Source of the DNA: a virus
Virus record (IMG/VR): IMGVR_UViG_3300046810_000555
Coordinates: 1-56,863 of that record
Direction: 5' to 3' (one strand)
DNA: 56,863 bases
Under the pieces are notes generated by a model that was given only the letters and a program-made list of their open reading frames with translations, was not told where the DNA came from and did not search any database. This document shows, in pieces, positions 1 through 5,932 of this stretch. A program made the position numbers and the translations under genes. Numbering within the stretch: the first letter of the stretch is position 1; each line of letters starts with the position of its first letter.

Positions 1-69
1 CTGGTGCCATTCAGGTGAGCCTTGTGCCAGGTCGTGGGTTTGGCGGGTGAGGTTATTTTCGCGTTGCAT
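1..69 (-). CDS. YqaJ-type viral recombinase exonuclease, N-terminal fragment (cut by window edge)
   Basis: Only the first 23 codons are inside the window and the frame is open to base 1. The fragment ends in DLAQGSPEWHQ, which matches the opening of YqaJ/lambda-exonuclease-like phage nucleases (typically QGSPEW followed by an R-rich helix). The ATG at 67-69 has a GGAA ribosome-binding site about 7 nt upstream. It lies 33 nt downstream of the ERF gene on the same strand, and an exonuclease plus annealing protein is the usual phage recombination pair. The catalytic core is outside the window, so the family call rests on a short motif and on this neighbour. Confidence 0.62.
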   Translation of the reverse strand, partial: MQRENNLTRQTHDLAQGSPEWHQ

Positions 70-102
70 AGTTCGATTCCTTCGGTGTGCGCCGGGCGCG
101 GA

Positions 103-963
103 TTAGTTGGTTGCTGCCGCCCACGATTGGATGGTCTTTTGCTGCGCTTCGCTCAGCGTTGCCTTGGTGTTCAAGAAGCGGATCATTGCGGCCGGCGTCT
201 TCTTGCCTTCCTGGACCAACTTCTTCCACTCTGGTGCTTTCTCGTTGAAGCGCTCTTCGGTGTATGCAGCAAGGCCGCCGATCTGGGCGCCTGTGCTTGC
301 GCCTGTTTGCGTGGTTGCGTGCTGTGCACTCTCGCCGCCTTGCTGGCCGCCGTTGCCGTCGTCATCAACTTGCTCATGGCTGGCAAGGCCACAGGCGGCA
401 AGAAGCGTGTATCGCTGCAGGTAGGTGATCGTCGACGCCACCTGTTGGATAGCGTTCTTCTTCCCCGAGTTGTCCGGCGGCGCTTCCATACGAGTCACTT
501 CCGAATGGCCCATCGAATGGGTGATGACGCACGTCACCGCGATCAGACCGCTCGGCGGTTGCTCGGTGTCCCAACGATGCGAGAAGCCATGCGTGCCCAG
601 GCCTTCTGCCACCGCTGCGCAGACGCTGCCCAGGGTCGCGTGCTTGTAGCCGGTAAAGGAGCCGTCGCGGTTCTCGTAGCCGACCAGCTTGTCCTTGACG
701 ATCTTGGGAGGGTTGCGCTTGAACTCGGCCATGTTGGCGACGTAGGCCTTGCGGGCATCGTTCGCCTCAATCCGCTCCTGCAACTCAATGAAGGCGCGCA
801 GTTCATCCATGCTTGCGCCGCGCGCGGCGGCGTGGGCCACCAGCTCGAATGCCGTGGTGGCCACCTGGCGCGGCGCTGCCGCCAGGTGTTGCGGGGCCGG
901 CGCCGCGACTTCGCCGCCGGTGGTCGGCCGTTCCATATCGATGACCTCGTTCATGCTTCCCAT
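103..963 (-). CDS. erf: ERF-family single-strand annealing protein
   Basis: This 286-aa protein anneals complementary single strands in phage homologous recombination. The core at about residues 60-210 has the ERF pattern: a FIELQERIEANDARKAYVAN helix, the KDKLVGYENRDG segment, YKHATLGSV, a cysteine-containing strand (VTCVITHSMGHSE), and the signature QQVASTITYLQRYTLLAACGL. The tail after residue 215 is glycine/glutamine-rich and variable. The start at 961-963 is preceded by GGAGAG at good spacing; an internal Met three codons later is possible. It belongs to the PL transcript and is followed by the exonuclease fragment at the left edge. Confidence 0.9.
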   Translation of the reverse strand: MGSMNEVIDMERPTTGGEVAAPAPQHLAAAPRQVATTAFELVAHAAARGASMDELRAFIELQERIEANDARKAYVANMAEFKRNPPKIVKDKLVGYENRDGSFTGYKHATLGSVCAAVAEGLGTHGFSHRWDTEQPPSGLIAVTCVITHSMGHSEVTRMEAPPDNSGKKNAIQQVASTITYLQRYTLLAACGLASHEQVDDDGNGGQQGGESAQHATTQTGASTGAQIGGLAAYTEERFNEKAPEWKKLVQEGKKTPAAMIRFLNTKATLSEAQQKTIQSWAAATN

Positions 964-1030
964 ATCACTCTCCGTTTTGACTTCGCTTTTGCCGCCGGTG
1001 GCGCGTAAATTCGTGGTGCTGCGGCGCCGG

Positions 1031-1165
1031 CTACTTATCGACCTTGCCGGTCCAGATTTCTTGCTCGTGCTGCGCGGCGCGGGCGTCGGCTTGCTGCATG
1101 TAGCCGTAGGTGGCCGCGACCAGGGTGAGCAGGGCGCCGATGGTCAGGATTTCACGCAGCTTCAT
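1031..1165 (-). CDS. Small single-pass membrane protein (44 aa)
   Basis: An unrecognised 44-aa protein that begins MKLREILTIGALLTLVAA. Residues 5-22 form one hydrophobic helix, followed by a polar, Ala/Gln/Glu-rich tail ending in GKVDK. Its ATG overlaps the stop of the upstream gene as ATGA, so translation is probably coupled. It is the last of a chain of short genes before erf. The layout of a short cytoplasmic N-terminus, one membrane helix and a charged tail is common in phage early inner-membrane peptides, but no specific function can be assigned. Confidence 0.6.
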   Translation of the reverse strand: MKLREILTIGALLTLVAATYGYMQQADARAAQHEQEIWTGKVDK

Positions 1166-1296
1166 TTGCGCACCATGGCTGTCACACCCAGCGCCCCAGC
1201 GTCGTACAGCGCATCAACGATGGCGGCCAGCTTGCCGATGGCGGTGCGGCGTTCGGTGCTGCCGTCCGCGTGCTTGATGGTGAGCTGGTAGATCAT
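1162..1296 (-). CDS. Small hypothetical early protein (44 aa)
   Basis: An unrecognised soluble 44-aa protein. It begins MIYQLTIKHADGSTERR, which reads as a beta-hairpin with an acidic turn, followed by an alanine-rich helix (GKLAAIVDALYDAGALG) and a short strand ending MVRK. Both ends overlap neighbours by 4 nt: its ATG lies in the stop of the 38-aa gene and its stop lies in the start of the next 44-aa gene. The tight coupling and sensible amino-acid composition argue that it is a real gene. Function is unknown; it is expressed in the PL early transcript. Confidence 0.58.
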   Translation of the reverse strand: MIYQLTIKHADGSTERRTAIGKLAAIVDALYDAGALGVTAMVRK

Positions 1297-1409
1297 GGTG
1301 ACACCGCCGATTGCAGAGCGCCGAACCAGAGCGCGCCGGCGACGGCACTACCCAAGACAAAGCCGGCGGTGGCGCCGACCAGCGCGGCGCGGATGTAGCG
1401 AGTCTTCAC
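1293..1409 (-). CDS. Very small membrane protein (38 aa, GTG start)
   Basis: An unrecognised 38-aa protein: a basic N-terminus (VKTRYIR) then a single hydrophobic segment of about 22 residues rich in Gly and Ala with GxxxG-like spacing (LVGATAGFVLGSAVAGALWFG). Such glycine patterns favour helix packing in membranes. The start is GTG at 1407-1409 with GGAGCC 6-8 nt upstream. The upstream gene's TGA overlaps this GTG, and this gene's TGA overlaps the next ATG. Its shortness lowers certainty, but the overlaps and ribosome-binding site support it. Confidence 0.52.
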   Translation of the reverse strand: MKTRYIRAALVGATAGFVLGSAVAGALWFGALQSAVSP

Positions 1410-1627
1410 GATGCGGCTCCTTCACGGTCGGTCATTTGCAGGCGGATCGCGTTGCGGCCGGCCGTGGCGGGTGCGCTGTAGCAGCCGCCGGCGGGCACGC
1501 ACTCGGCCGCGTCCAGGTTGCCGCTGGTGAGCGCATCCTCGAAACCGCTGTCCTGATAGTCGAATGCCAGGGCGCTGGACACGGCGAGGCGCGAGGCGCG
1601 GCCGGCGGTGATGTGGCGGGCGATCAC
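1406..1627 (-). CDS. Hypothetical early protein (73 aa)
   Basis: An unrecognised 73-aa protein beginning with GTG at 1625-1627 (MIARHITAGRASRLAV). It contains an acidic central part (DYQDSGFEDALTSGNLDAAE) and a cysteine pair around VPAGGCYS. No transmembrane segment or known motif is visible. It overlaps both neighbours by GTGA (the upstream stop lies in its start, and its stop lies in the next start), so it is part of the translationally coupled PL chain. Function unknown. Confidence 0.55.
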   Translation of the reverse strand: MIARHITAGRASRLAVSSALAFDYQDSGFEDALTSGNLDAAECVPAGGCYSAPATAGRNAIRLQMTDREGAAS

Positions 1628-1881
1628 TTGGCGCGCTCCACCAGCATGGCATCGGCAAACGCATATGCGCGGGCGGCGATATCCTGCTCGTTTCCGTATT
1701 GGCAGCTACCTTTGGTCTTGTTTTCGATCATCGGCGCCAACGACTGCGCCGCGAAGTAGTCGCGCAGCGACATGCCGCCGCTTGCCTCGGTGTCGATACG
1801 CTCATGGCCGTCGCTGTCGATCCCGGTTACCGTCGCTTCAATGCACGGGAATGCCGGGCCGCCGTTGTTGGTGATGCTCAT
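1624..1881 (-). CDS. Hypothetical early phage protein (85 aa)
   Basis: An 85-aa protein with the layout of a common phage hypothetical family: it starts MSITNNGGPAFPCIE, has GMSLRDYFAAQSLAPMI in the middle, and ends with an alanine-rich helix AARAYAFADAMLVER. Many phage early regions carry proteins with GGPAFP and GMSLRDYFAA motifs, all of unknown function. The ATG at 1879-1881 has GGGAGAG 4-5 nt upstream and is preferred over the longer in-frame start at 1956, which would run towards the tRNA-like element. Confidence 0.75.
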   Translation of the reverse strand: MSITNNGGPAFPCIEATVTGIDSDGHERIDTEASGGMSLRDYFAAQSLAPMIENKTKGSCQYGNEQDIAARAYAFADAMLVERAK

Positions 1882-1970
1882 GCCACTCTCCCTGTTAGTT
1901 TCGTTGTTGGTGACCGCGTTCGCCGGTCTCTGCGTGTGGCGGCCAGTTCGGCGCATTTCGAAACCACATC

Positions 1971-2051
1971 AAAGCCGGCAGGATTCGAACCTGCGTCTCC
2001 CGGAACCGTCGCGCTCGGGATAGGTGACCTGAGCCGCTAGTCGACGGCTTT
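1971..2051 (-). ncRNA. tRNA-like RNA element with intact D and T arms but no normal anticodon arm
   Basis: Read on the minus strand, 7 nt AAAGCCG pair with CGGCTTT at the 3' end. A D-arm follows with the standard layout (GACT stem, loop AGCGGCTCA with A14-, GG- and A21-like bases, closing GGTC). The T-arm is canonical: GCAGG, loop TTCGAAT, CCTGC. Between them are about 30 nt with no 5-bp stem closing a 7-nt loop; the best pairing is TCCCG/CGGGA around a 13-nt loop. No CCA is encoded. The acceptor pairing continues outward to about 16 bp (1962-2060). I therefore call it a tRNA-like or degenerate tRNA of no assignable type, lying inside the PL transcript. Confidence 0.6.
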
Positions 2052-2117
2052 GATGTAGTTCCCGCGCTTGCCCGGCGCGGGACGGGTAGTGCTAGCGGCC
2101 TGCACGCCGCCGTTGTG

Positions 2118-2297
2118 TCAAGCCGCCTTCACCTGCGAAGGACGGTAGCTGCCGACTTTGTTGTCACCCAGGTCGATGTCGAGGTACACGCCCTTCGCGC
2201 CCGGGCGCTCCGCGAGGAACTTGCCGGTCATTACTTTGCTGCGGGCGCGCACGGTGACCTTCTGGCCGGGTTTGAAGTTGCTGGTAGCTGCTGCCAT
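2118..2297 (-). CDS. Small basic early protein (59 aa)
   Basis: A 59-aa lysine/arginine-rich protein starting MAAATSNFKPGQKVTVRARSK. The pattern FKPGQKVTVRARSKVMTGKF followed by VYLDIDLGDNKVGSYRPSQV suggests a small SH3/KOW-like beta barrel, a fold often used for nucleic-acid binding, but no family is recognised. The start at 2295-2297 has AAAGG about 8 nt upstream; the longer frame upstream is ignored because it overlaps noncoding sequence and lacks a site. It is third in the PL operon. Confidence 0.7.
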   Translation of the reverse strand: MAAATSNFKPGQKVTVRARSKVMTGKFLAERPGAKGVYLDIDLGDNKVGSYRPSQVKAA

Positions 2298-2449
2298 GTG
2301 ATGCCTTTCTATGGTTGGTGGTGGCCGGATACGTCCGGCCGGCGGCACGGAGCGAGTGCGACGCGGGCATTTCAGGTCCCACTGGGCGCGGTTTCTTCGC
2401 CTGGCCAGGACTAGCCGGGTGGTAGCAGCGCCCGGCGACCGCATTTGGA

Positions 2450-2800
2450 TCAGGGAGGCTCGAAGTTGCGCTCCCACTCGTGGCGCTCGACGCGCGCCTC
2501 ATCGATCGACACCAGGCGCAGTTCGTGGGCGCTCGGCAGGTGGTCGTCGCACCAGTCGTTGAACTGCAGCAGCTGGTCGCGGGAGAAGAGGGCGGTCAGC
2601 GCCACGGACTCGCCGGTGAGCGTCACGTCCGTTACGTCGTACCCGGCGCCGTCGAGCAGGCCGTGCAGGTCCAGCAACACGCCGTCGTGCTCGTGGCCGA
2701 CGACCAGCACGCGGGTGCCGGGCGTTACGGCGGGCTGCTGGCTCGGCGCCGCCGGCGCACTGGCAGCCTGAAGTAGGGCGATGTTGATCGGGGCATTCAT
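2450..2800 (-). CDS. Hypothetical early protein (116 aa)
   Basis: An unrecognised 116-aa acidic protein. Residues 1-25 form an Ala/Pro/Gln-rich lead, followed by a compact region (TRVLVVGHEHDGVLLDLHGLL, VTDVTLTGES, DWCDDHLPSAHELRLVSIDEARVERHEWERNF) that reads as an alpha/beta domain. There are no membrane segments or catalytic motifs. It lies 5 nt downstream of the 35-aa first gene of the PL operon. Function unknown; codon use matches its neighbours. Confidence 0.68.
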   Translation of the reverse strand: MNAPINIALLQAASAPAAPSQQPAVTPGTRVLVVGHEHDGVLLDLHGLLDGAGYDVTDVTLTGESVALTALFSRDQLLQFNDWCDDHLPSAHELRLVSIDEARVERHEWERNFEPP

Positions 2801-2805
2801 CGGGA

Positions 2806-2913
2806 TCAGCCCAGCACTGCCGGAGCGGCAACGATGGAGAAGTCGTATTGCGGAACGGAGTCGCCAGCGGCAGTGGCTGCGTCGTTCAAAGCTTTAATTT
2901 CGGCTGCGGACAT
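2806..2913 (-). CDS. First gene of the PL operon, 35-aa peptide
   Basis: A 35-aa open frame, MSAAEIKALNDAATAAGDS followed by VPQYDFSIVAAPAVLG. GGAG lies 6 nt before the ATG at 2911-2913, which favours this start over an ATG four codons upstream. It is the first frame after PL, about 30 nt from the predicted transcript start, a position taken in lambda by the antiterminator N. The peptide is acidic, not arginine-rich, so there is no sign that it is an N-type protein. Function unknown. Confidence 0.5.
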   Translation of the reverse strand: MSAAEIKALNDAATAAGDSVPQYDFSIVAAPAVLG

Positions 2914-2949
2914 TTCGTTCTCCATCGCTGTTGGTGTGTCGATGAACGA

Positions 2950-2978
2950 ATCATATACTAGAAAAACTAGTATAACAA
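2950..2978 (-). promoter_or_regulatory. PL, leftward early promoter
   Basis: On the minus strand a -35 TTGTTA (2973-2978) and a -10 TATGAT (2950-2955) are separated by exactly 17 nt. Operator OL1 fills the spacer and OL2 overlaps the -35, so repressor binding would block polymerase. The predicted start is near 2943, upstream of the minus-strand operon running to the left edge. Confidence 0.75.
2957..2971. promoter_or_regulatory. Operator OL1
   Basis: ACTAGAAAAACTAGT: perfect 5-bp inverted arms ACTAG/CTAGT around an A5 spacer. The same element occurs in the repressor-cro intergenic region. Its centre is 18 bp from OL2, so two repressor dimers would lie on nearly the same DNA face. Confidence 0.75.
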
Positions 2979-2989
2979 GAAAAACTAGT
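2975..2989. promoter_or_regulatory. Operator OL2
   Basis: ACAAGAAAAACTAGT: differs from OL1 by one base in one arm. It covers the -35 hexamer of PL. The variant half-site ACAAG recurs at the equivalent position in PR. Confidence 0.72.
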
Positions 2990-3185
2990 AAGTCGGCTTG
3001 AAATTCTTGTGTGCCAGTTGAGCCACCAGAATTAATGGGCGAGGCTTGTGAACTTTCGAGTGCGCAGCGAACGTGGTAGCCTCACATCGCCTTGGTTGGC
3101 GCGAGAGCGAGACTGAGCGGGTGGCAATTCAACGGGATGAAGCTGACAGAGTTGTTTTTCTTAAACGTAACCGAGGAGAGTATCT

Positions 3186-3902
3186 ATGAGTGCACCACCG
3201 CGCGGCCCGGAATTAAAGGCCATTTATGCGGCAAGCGTCGCCGGCATTGCGCCAGTCGAATGGGGAGGGGAGAAGGTCATCACCAGCGAGGTGCTGGCCA
3301 AGGCCTACGGCACCGAGGCGGTCAACATCCGTAAGAATCACTCCAACAATTCTGATCGATTCGAAGAGGGGAAGCACTTCCACAAAATTACCGGCGTCGA
3401 CCTGGTAAATTTGCGAGTGAACTTAGGTAACTCGCAAATCTCGCCGCAGGCCCGCTCTATGATCTTGTGGACGGAGCGCGGCGCGGCGCGCCATGCGAAA
3501 ATGTTGGAAACGGATGCTGCATGGGATGTCTTCGAAGCGCTGGAAGATAGCTACTTCCGTCACCATGTCCAACGAGATGTCGTAGCAGCCGGCGCCGAGT
3601 TGAGCACCGTCGATGATCGGGAGCACCTGTACCACGGGGCTGTTCGAATGATGCTCAAACATCGACTGCCATTCAACAAGGTCTACCAGACTATGAACTA
3701 CTACGCGCACTCAAAGCATCTCGCCGAGATGTCGAAAGATCAGGTGGGCGAGGCTGAGCGATTTGTGGAGCGATACCTCGTCGGCCAGGACACGCGCGCT
3801 GACTGGTTACGCATAGGCGCCAATCGAAGAGATTTGACGGGCGACGACGCACAGCCTGATTTGCTTGGCTTCGAAGCCCCTGGCACGCTGGGCAAGCGCT
3901 AG
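3186..3902 (+). CDS. ORF6N-domain DNA-binding protein (antirepressor type)
   Basis: A 238-aa protein. Residues 30-100 carry the ORF6N pattern: ITSEVLAKAYGTEAVNIRKN, a stretch ending RFEEGKHFHKI, then MILWTERGAARHAKML. Proteins with ORF6N or KilA-N heads are common phage DNA-binding regulators, and many act as antirepressors. The C-terminal 100 residues are helical (YHGAVRMMLKHRLPFNKVYQTMNYY) and unassigned. The start follows GAGGAGAG at good spacing. It is transcribed rightward, away from PL and toward the lipoprotein, and ends at a hairpin terminator, so it is a single-gene unit within the immunity region. Confidence 0.8.
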   Translation: MSAPPRGPELKAIYAASVAGIAPVEWGGEKVITSEVLAKAYGTEAVNIRKNHSNNSDRFEEGKHFHKITGVDLVNLRVNLGNSQISPQARSMILWTERGAARHAKMLETDAAWDVFEALEDSYFRHHVQRDVVAAGAELSTVDDREHLYHGAVRMMLKHRLPFNKVYQTMNYYAHSKHLAEMSKDQVGEAERFVERYLVGQDTRADWLRIGANRRDLTGDDAQPDLLGFEAPGTLGKR

Positions 3903-3914
3903 GCGCAAAAAAAA

Positions 3915-3936
3915 GCCCGCTGGTGCGGGCATTTTT
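3915..3936 (+). terminator. Rho-independent terminator after the ORF6N gene
   Basis: GCCCGC, loop TGGT, GCGGGC, then ATTTTT. An A-tract on the 5' side means it could also act leftward on the 3' end of the opposing lipoprotein gene, which ends at 3945. Confidence 0.8.
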
Positions 3937-3944
3937 AATGCTTA

Positions 3945-4739
3945 CTACCGAGAAAGAGATGCTTGGATAAATGGCCGGAACGCGGAATACGCCAGCGTCC
4001 GACGCATACTACACAATAGTGCCGAATATTTTTCTTCTTTGCAACTTGGAGTGATCGAAATGATTTCACTCGTCCCCCGGCTTGGCATTTTCACTATTTT
4101 CATGCCAAGCTTTCCTGTTTCGGTGGGGTTGTAGGTTTCCACGATCGTATCTGTCGCTACCTGAATCTTTTGATCGGAGTTGGTGCTCACGAAGATCTGG
4201 GCAAGTGCGAATGCTTTTGCGCACGAGATCTTATCCTCGCAAGTGTAAGACGACTGGCGCTGCGCCTCCAACTCTTTAGCAAATTGTTCAGTCAACTTCC
4301 TCTCATCAGCTTCAACCTGAGCTGCGATATCGGCTGCTCTTTTCGCCTTCTTAGCATCCTCGTCTTTTTCACGTGCGTTCACAGCGGCCAGCCATTCGGC
4401 TTGTTCTTTCGCTTGACGTTCATCGCGGATCGCTCGCGCGGTTTTCGCAGCTGAGTCACTAAAAATGCCGCCATTTGGAATGTCAGCTATCTTTTCCTGG
4501 CGAAGAGTGTAGCGAATAGATCCGTTCTTAGTCCCGTCATACGCTTGGGCGTTACCGCGCCGCCATTCAATGTGATCATCGTCTTTGTCCGTGGGAGGAA
4601 TGCCAATAATCGCAATTGCTTCGGCGACCGTCATGCCATTTTTTACATCATTGGCATTGCCACGAGCGAGCTTGTAGTTCGTCGCCGCACAACCGGCCAG
4701 CAACGCAGCAGCGAACAAGACAGCTATTAGTTTTTTCAT
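3945..4739 (-). CDS. Predicted lipoprotein with SmpA/BamE-like N-terminal segment
   Basis: A 264-aa protein whose N-terminus is a lipoprotein signal: basic MKK, hydrophobic LIAVLFAAALLAG, and a lipobox ending in Cys17. After it, NDVKNGMTVAEAIAIIGIPP resembles the repeat seen in SmpA/OmlA (BamE)-like domains. Residues about 90-170 are a long charged Ala/Lys/Glu helix, probably a coiled coil; the C-terminus has a pair of Cys (TCEDKISC) that may form a disulfide. It is convergent with the ORF6N gene. A surface lipoprotein in the immunity region could be expressed from the prophage; phage lipoproteins sometimes exclude superinfecting phage, but nothing here proves that. Confidence 0.7.
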   Translation of the reverse strand: MKKLIAVLFAAALLAGCAATNYKLARGNANDVKNGMTVAEAIAIIGIPPTDKDDDHIEWRRGNAQAYDGTKNGSIRYTLRQEKIADIPNGGIFSDSAAKTARAIRDERQAKEQAEWLAAVNAREKDEDAKKAKRAADIAAQVEADERKLTEQFAKELEAQRQSSYTCEDKISCAKAFALAQIFVSTNSDQKIQVATDTIVETYNPTETGKLGMKIVKMPSRGTSEIISITPSCKEEKYSALLCSMRRTLAYSAFRPFIQASLSR

Positions 4740-4824
4740 TTGCCAACCATTCAATAAAAGAGGACTGGATGCAATTTTCTCAAGTATATGAAATATTGGC
4801 AACTGGAAATCTATCAAATTCAGG

Positions 4825-5049
4825 CTATATTTGATCCAGGGCCCTTCGCACCATTGCCTTCAAGTCGGCGAGCTCGGCCATGATTTGCTGCGATGGTTCA
4901 GCCTGAAGGCGGGCGATCACCTCCGCGTTGAAGCTGCGGCCGTTTTCCTCTGCGGCGGCGCGAATTTGATCGCGGAGTTGGGGAGGGAAGCGTACTGCAG
5001 ATTGAACGTAGTCCTTCTGCAACACTTTTTTGATGGGAGATTTCGTCAT
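4825..5049 (-). CDS. Arc-family ribbon-helix-helix DNA-binding protein
   Basis: A 74-aa protein with the Arc/MetJ-type fold: SAVRFPPQLRDQIRAAAEENGRSFNAEVIARL, i.e. a beta strand for major-groove contact, helix A, the NGRSFNAEV turn and helix B. Arc of phage P22 has the same strand plus RSxNxEI signature. The C-terminal 20 residues are acidic and helical. The ATG at 5047-5049 is used; an adjacent GTG is also possible. A 20-bp palindrome 41 bp upstream (5090-5109) is a plausible operator. It sits beside the CI gene, as Arc sits in the P22 immI region, and may control antirepressor expression. Confidence 0.82.
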   Translation of the reverse strand: MTKSPIKKVLQKDYVQSAVRFPPQLRDQIRAAAEENGRSFNAEVIARLQAEPSQQIMAELADLKAMVRRALDQI

Positions 5050-5089
5050 CACCCAATTTTTTCATGCCAAAAACTCAATTGCGTACATG

Positions 5090-5109
5090 TGTTTCCATGG
5101 TTGGAAACA
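5090..5109. promoter_or_regulatory. Palindrome upstream of the Arc-like gene, candidate operator
   Basis: Perfect 8-bp arms TGTTTCCA and TGGAAACA separated by TGGT. It lies between the Arc-like gene and the divergent 50-aa gene. An autoregulatory role is inferred from position only. Confidence 0.5.
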
Positions 5110-5203
5110 AAAATGTGAGAATCTGTTACATTTCAAACCATAACTGGTTGCTATTTACCCCTCTACTTACGCTATGAAAGTCCCGCCGAAATGTAATATA
5201 GTT

Positions 5204-5238
5204 GGCACACTGTAAATATATGATGGCAGAGTGTAAAT
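5204..5238. repeat. 14-bp direct repeat pair before the 50-aa gene
   Basis: GGCACACTGTAAAT (5204-5217) and GGCAGAGTGTAAAT (5225-5238) differ at two positions and are spaced 21 bp, two helical turns. The second copy runs into the ATG at 5237. The spacing suggests tandem protein-binding sites rather than chance, but no binder is known. Confidence 0.45.
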
Positions 5239-5389
5239 GAAGAACTTGCAGCGAGTGATAGATGCTTATAAAGCAATGGATCAACGGGCGCGCAACGAGT
5301 ATGTGATATTGATGGAACAGACCGCGCGTAAGTATCCGATGAAGGTCGCCGTTAAACTGCGATTAGTCCCCGCCGACAAGGGTCGGTAG
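5237..5389 (+). CDS. Small hypothetical protein (50 aa)
   Basis: A 50-aa basic protein beginning MKNLQRVIDAYKAMDQRARNEY, with an amphipathic helix followed by RKYPMKVAVKLRLVPADKGR. It is not recognised. The start codon overlaps the second copy of a direct repeat and has no clear Shine-Dalgarno, so translation may be weak or regulated. Its last 27 nt overlap the 3' end of the convergent repressor gene. AT-rich upstream sequence and the repeats suggest its own promoter. It could be a small regulator, but this is not shown. Confidence 0.5.
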   Translation: MKNLQRVIDAYKAMDQRARNEYVILMEQTARKYPMKVAVKLRLVPADKGR

Positions 5390-5881
5390 CTTCACCACTT
5401 TTTTAAGCAATGCAAGGCGATCCATTAATTCACTGCGCTCACGCTCATCCGAGGTCCGGAATAGCGTCAGAAGCCGGATCTCTTCAGGAGTAGCGAAGAT
5501 GTATTCGACACGCGGAACGTTCTTGCTGTGCTCTGCCTGTGCTGCGAGCGGAGAGTCCGCACTGGTGTGAACAAGCAAATTCGTCTCGAGCCCGGCGCGT
5601 GTTTTCCCGCGCGGCGTCGTGTCTTCGCCAAATTGAATGACGCGCGAATCGTCAGTGCGCTCAGCGAGAGCCAGTTCCTCATCGCCGTTAATTAGCCAAG
5701 AGACGGTGACGCCTAGAGTACTTGCGACCTTCTCAACTCGACTTCGGTTCGGGGCTGTACCACCTTCCTTTTCCCAAAGCTGCACGGTCTGCCAAGACAC
5801 GCCGACGCGATCCGCCAACGCTTTGTGACTTGTCATTCCGAGCGCAAGTCTGCGCTCCTTGATTCTGCTGTGAATACTCAT
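5363..5881 (-). CDS. CI-like phage repressor (XRE-type HTH)
   Basis: A 172-aa protein. Residues 3-62 form an XRE helix-turn-helix: RIKERRLALGMTSHKALADR, then VSWQTVQLWEKEGGTAPNRS and VEKVASTLGVTVSWLINGDE. Unlike lambda CI there is no S24 peptidase domain with a Ser/Lys pair; the C-terminal half is a short charged region ending in a helix (EERLLTLFRTSDERERSELMDRL-like). Induction therefore may not use RecA-stimulated self-cleavage; an antirepressor such as the Rha/KilAC or ORF6N protein could relieve repression instead. The start at 5879-5881 faces cro across the operator region; an upstream TAAAAT could be the -10 of PRM. Confidence 0.82.
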   Translation of the reverse strand: MSIHSRIKERRLALGMTSHKALADRVGVSWQTVQLWEKEGGTAPNRSRVEKVASTLGVTVSWLINGDEELALAERTDDSRVIQFGEDTTPRGKTRAGLETNLLVHTSADSPLAAQAEHSKNVPRVEYIFATPEEIRLLTLFRTSDERERSELMDRLALLKKVVKLPTLVGGD

Positions 5882-5896
5882 ATTGAAACTATGCCC

Positions 5897-5911
5897 ACAA
5901 GATTTTATGGT
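5897..5911. promoter_or_regulatory. Possible weak operator OR3
   Basis: ACAAGATTTTATGGT shares the ACAAG half-site with OL2 but has a divergent second arm and spacer. It overlaps the presumed -10 of the repressor promoter, where OR3 sits in lambda. Centre-to-centre distance to OR2 is 21 bp. Confidence 0.35.
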
Positions 5912-5917
5912 GGCTAC

Positions 5918-5932
5918 ACAGATTTTTCTTGT
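5918..5932. promoter_or_regulatory. Operator OR2
   Basis: ACAGATTTTTCTTGT. The right half is the complement of the ACAAG half-site in OL2 and the T5 centre is kept. It overlaps the -35 of PR, exactly as OL2 overlaps the -35 of PL. Confidence 0.65.

Noticed and set aside
1971-2051. Ordinary tRNA gene call
   Set aside because: D and T arms are good, but no 5-bp anticodon stem with a 7-nt loop can be drawn and no CCA is encoded, so no amino-acid type can be assigned. Kept as a tRNA-like element.
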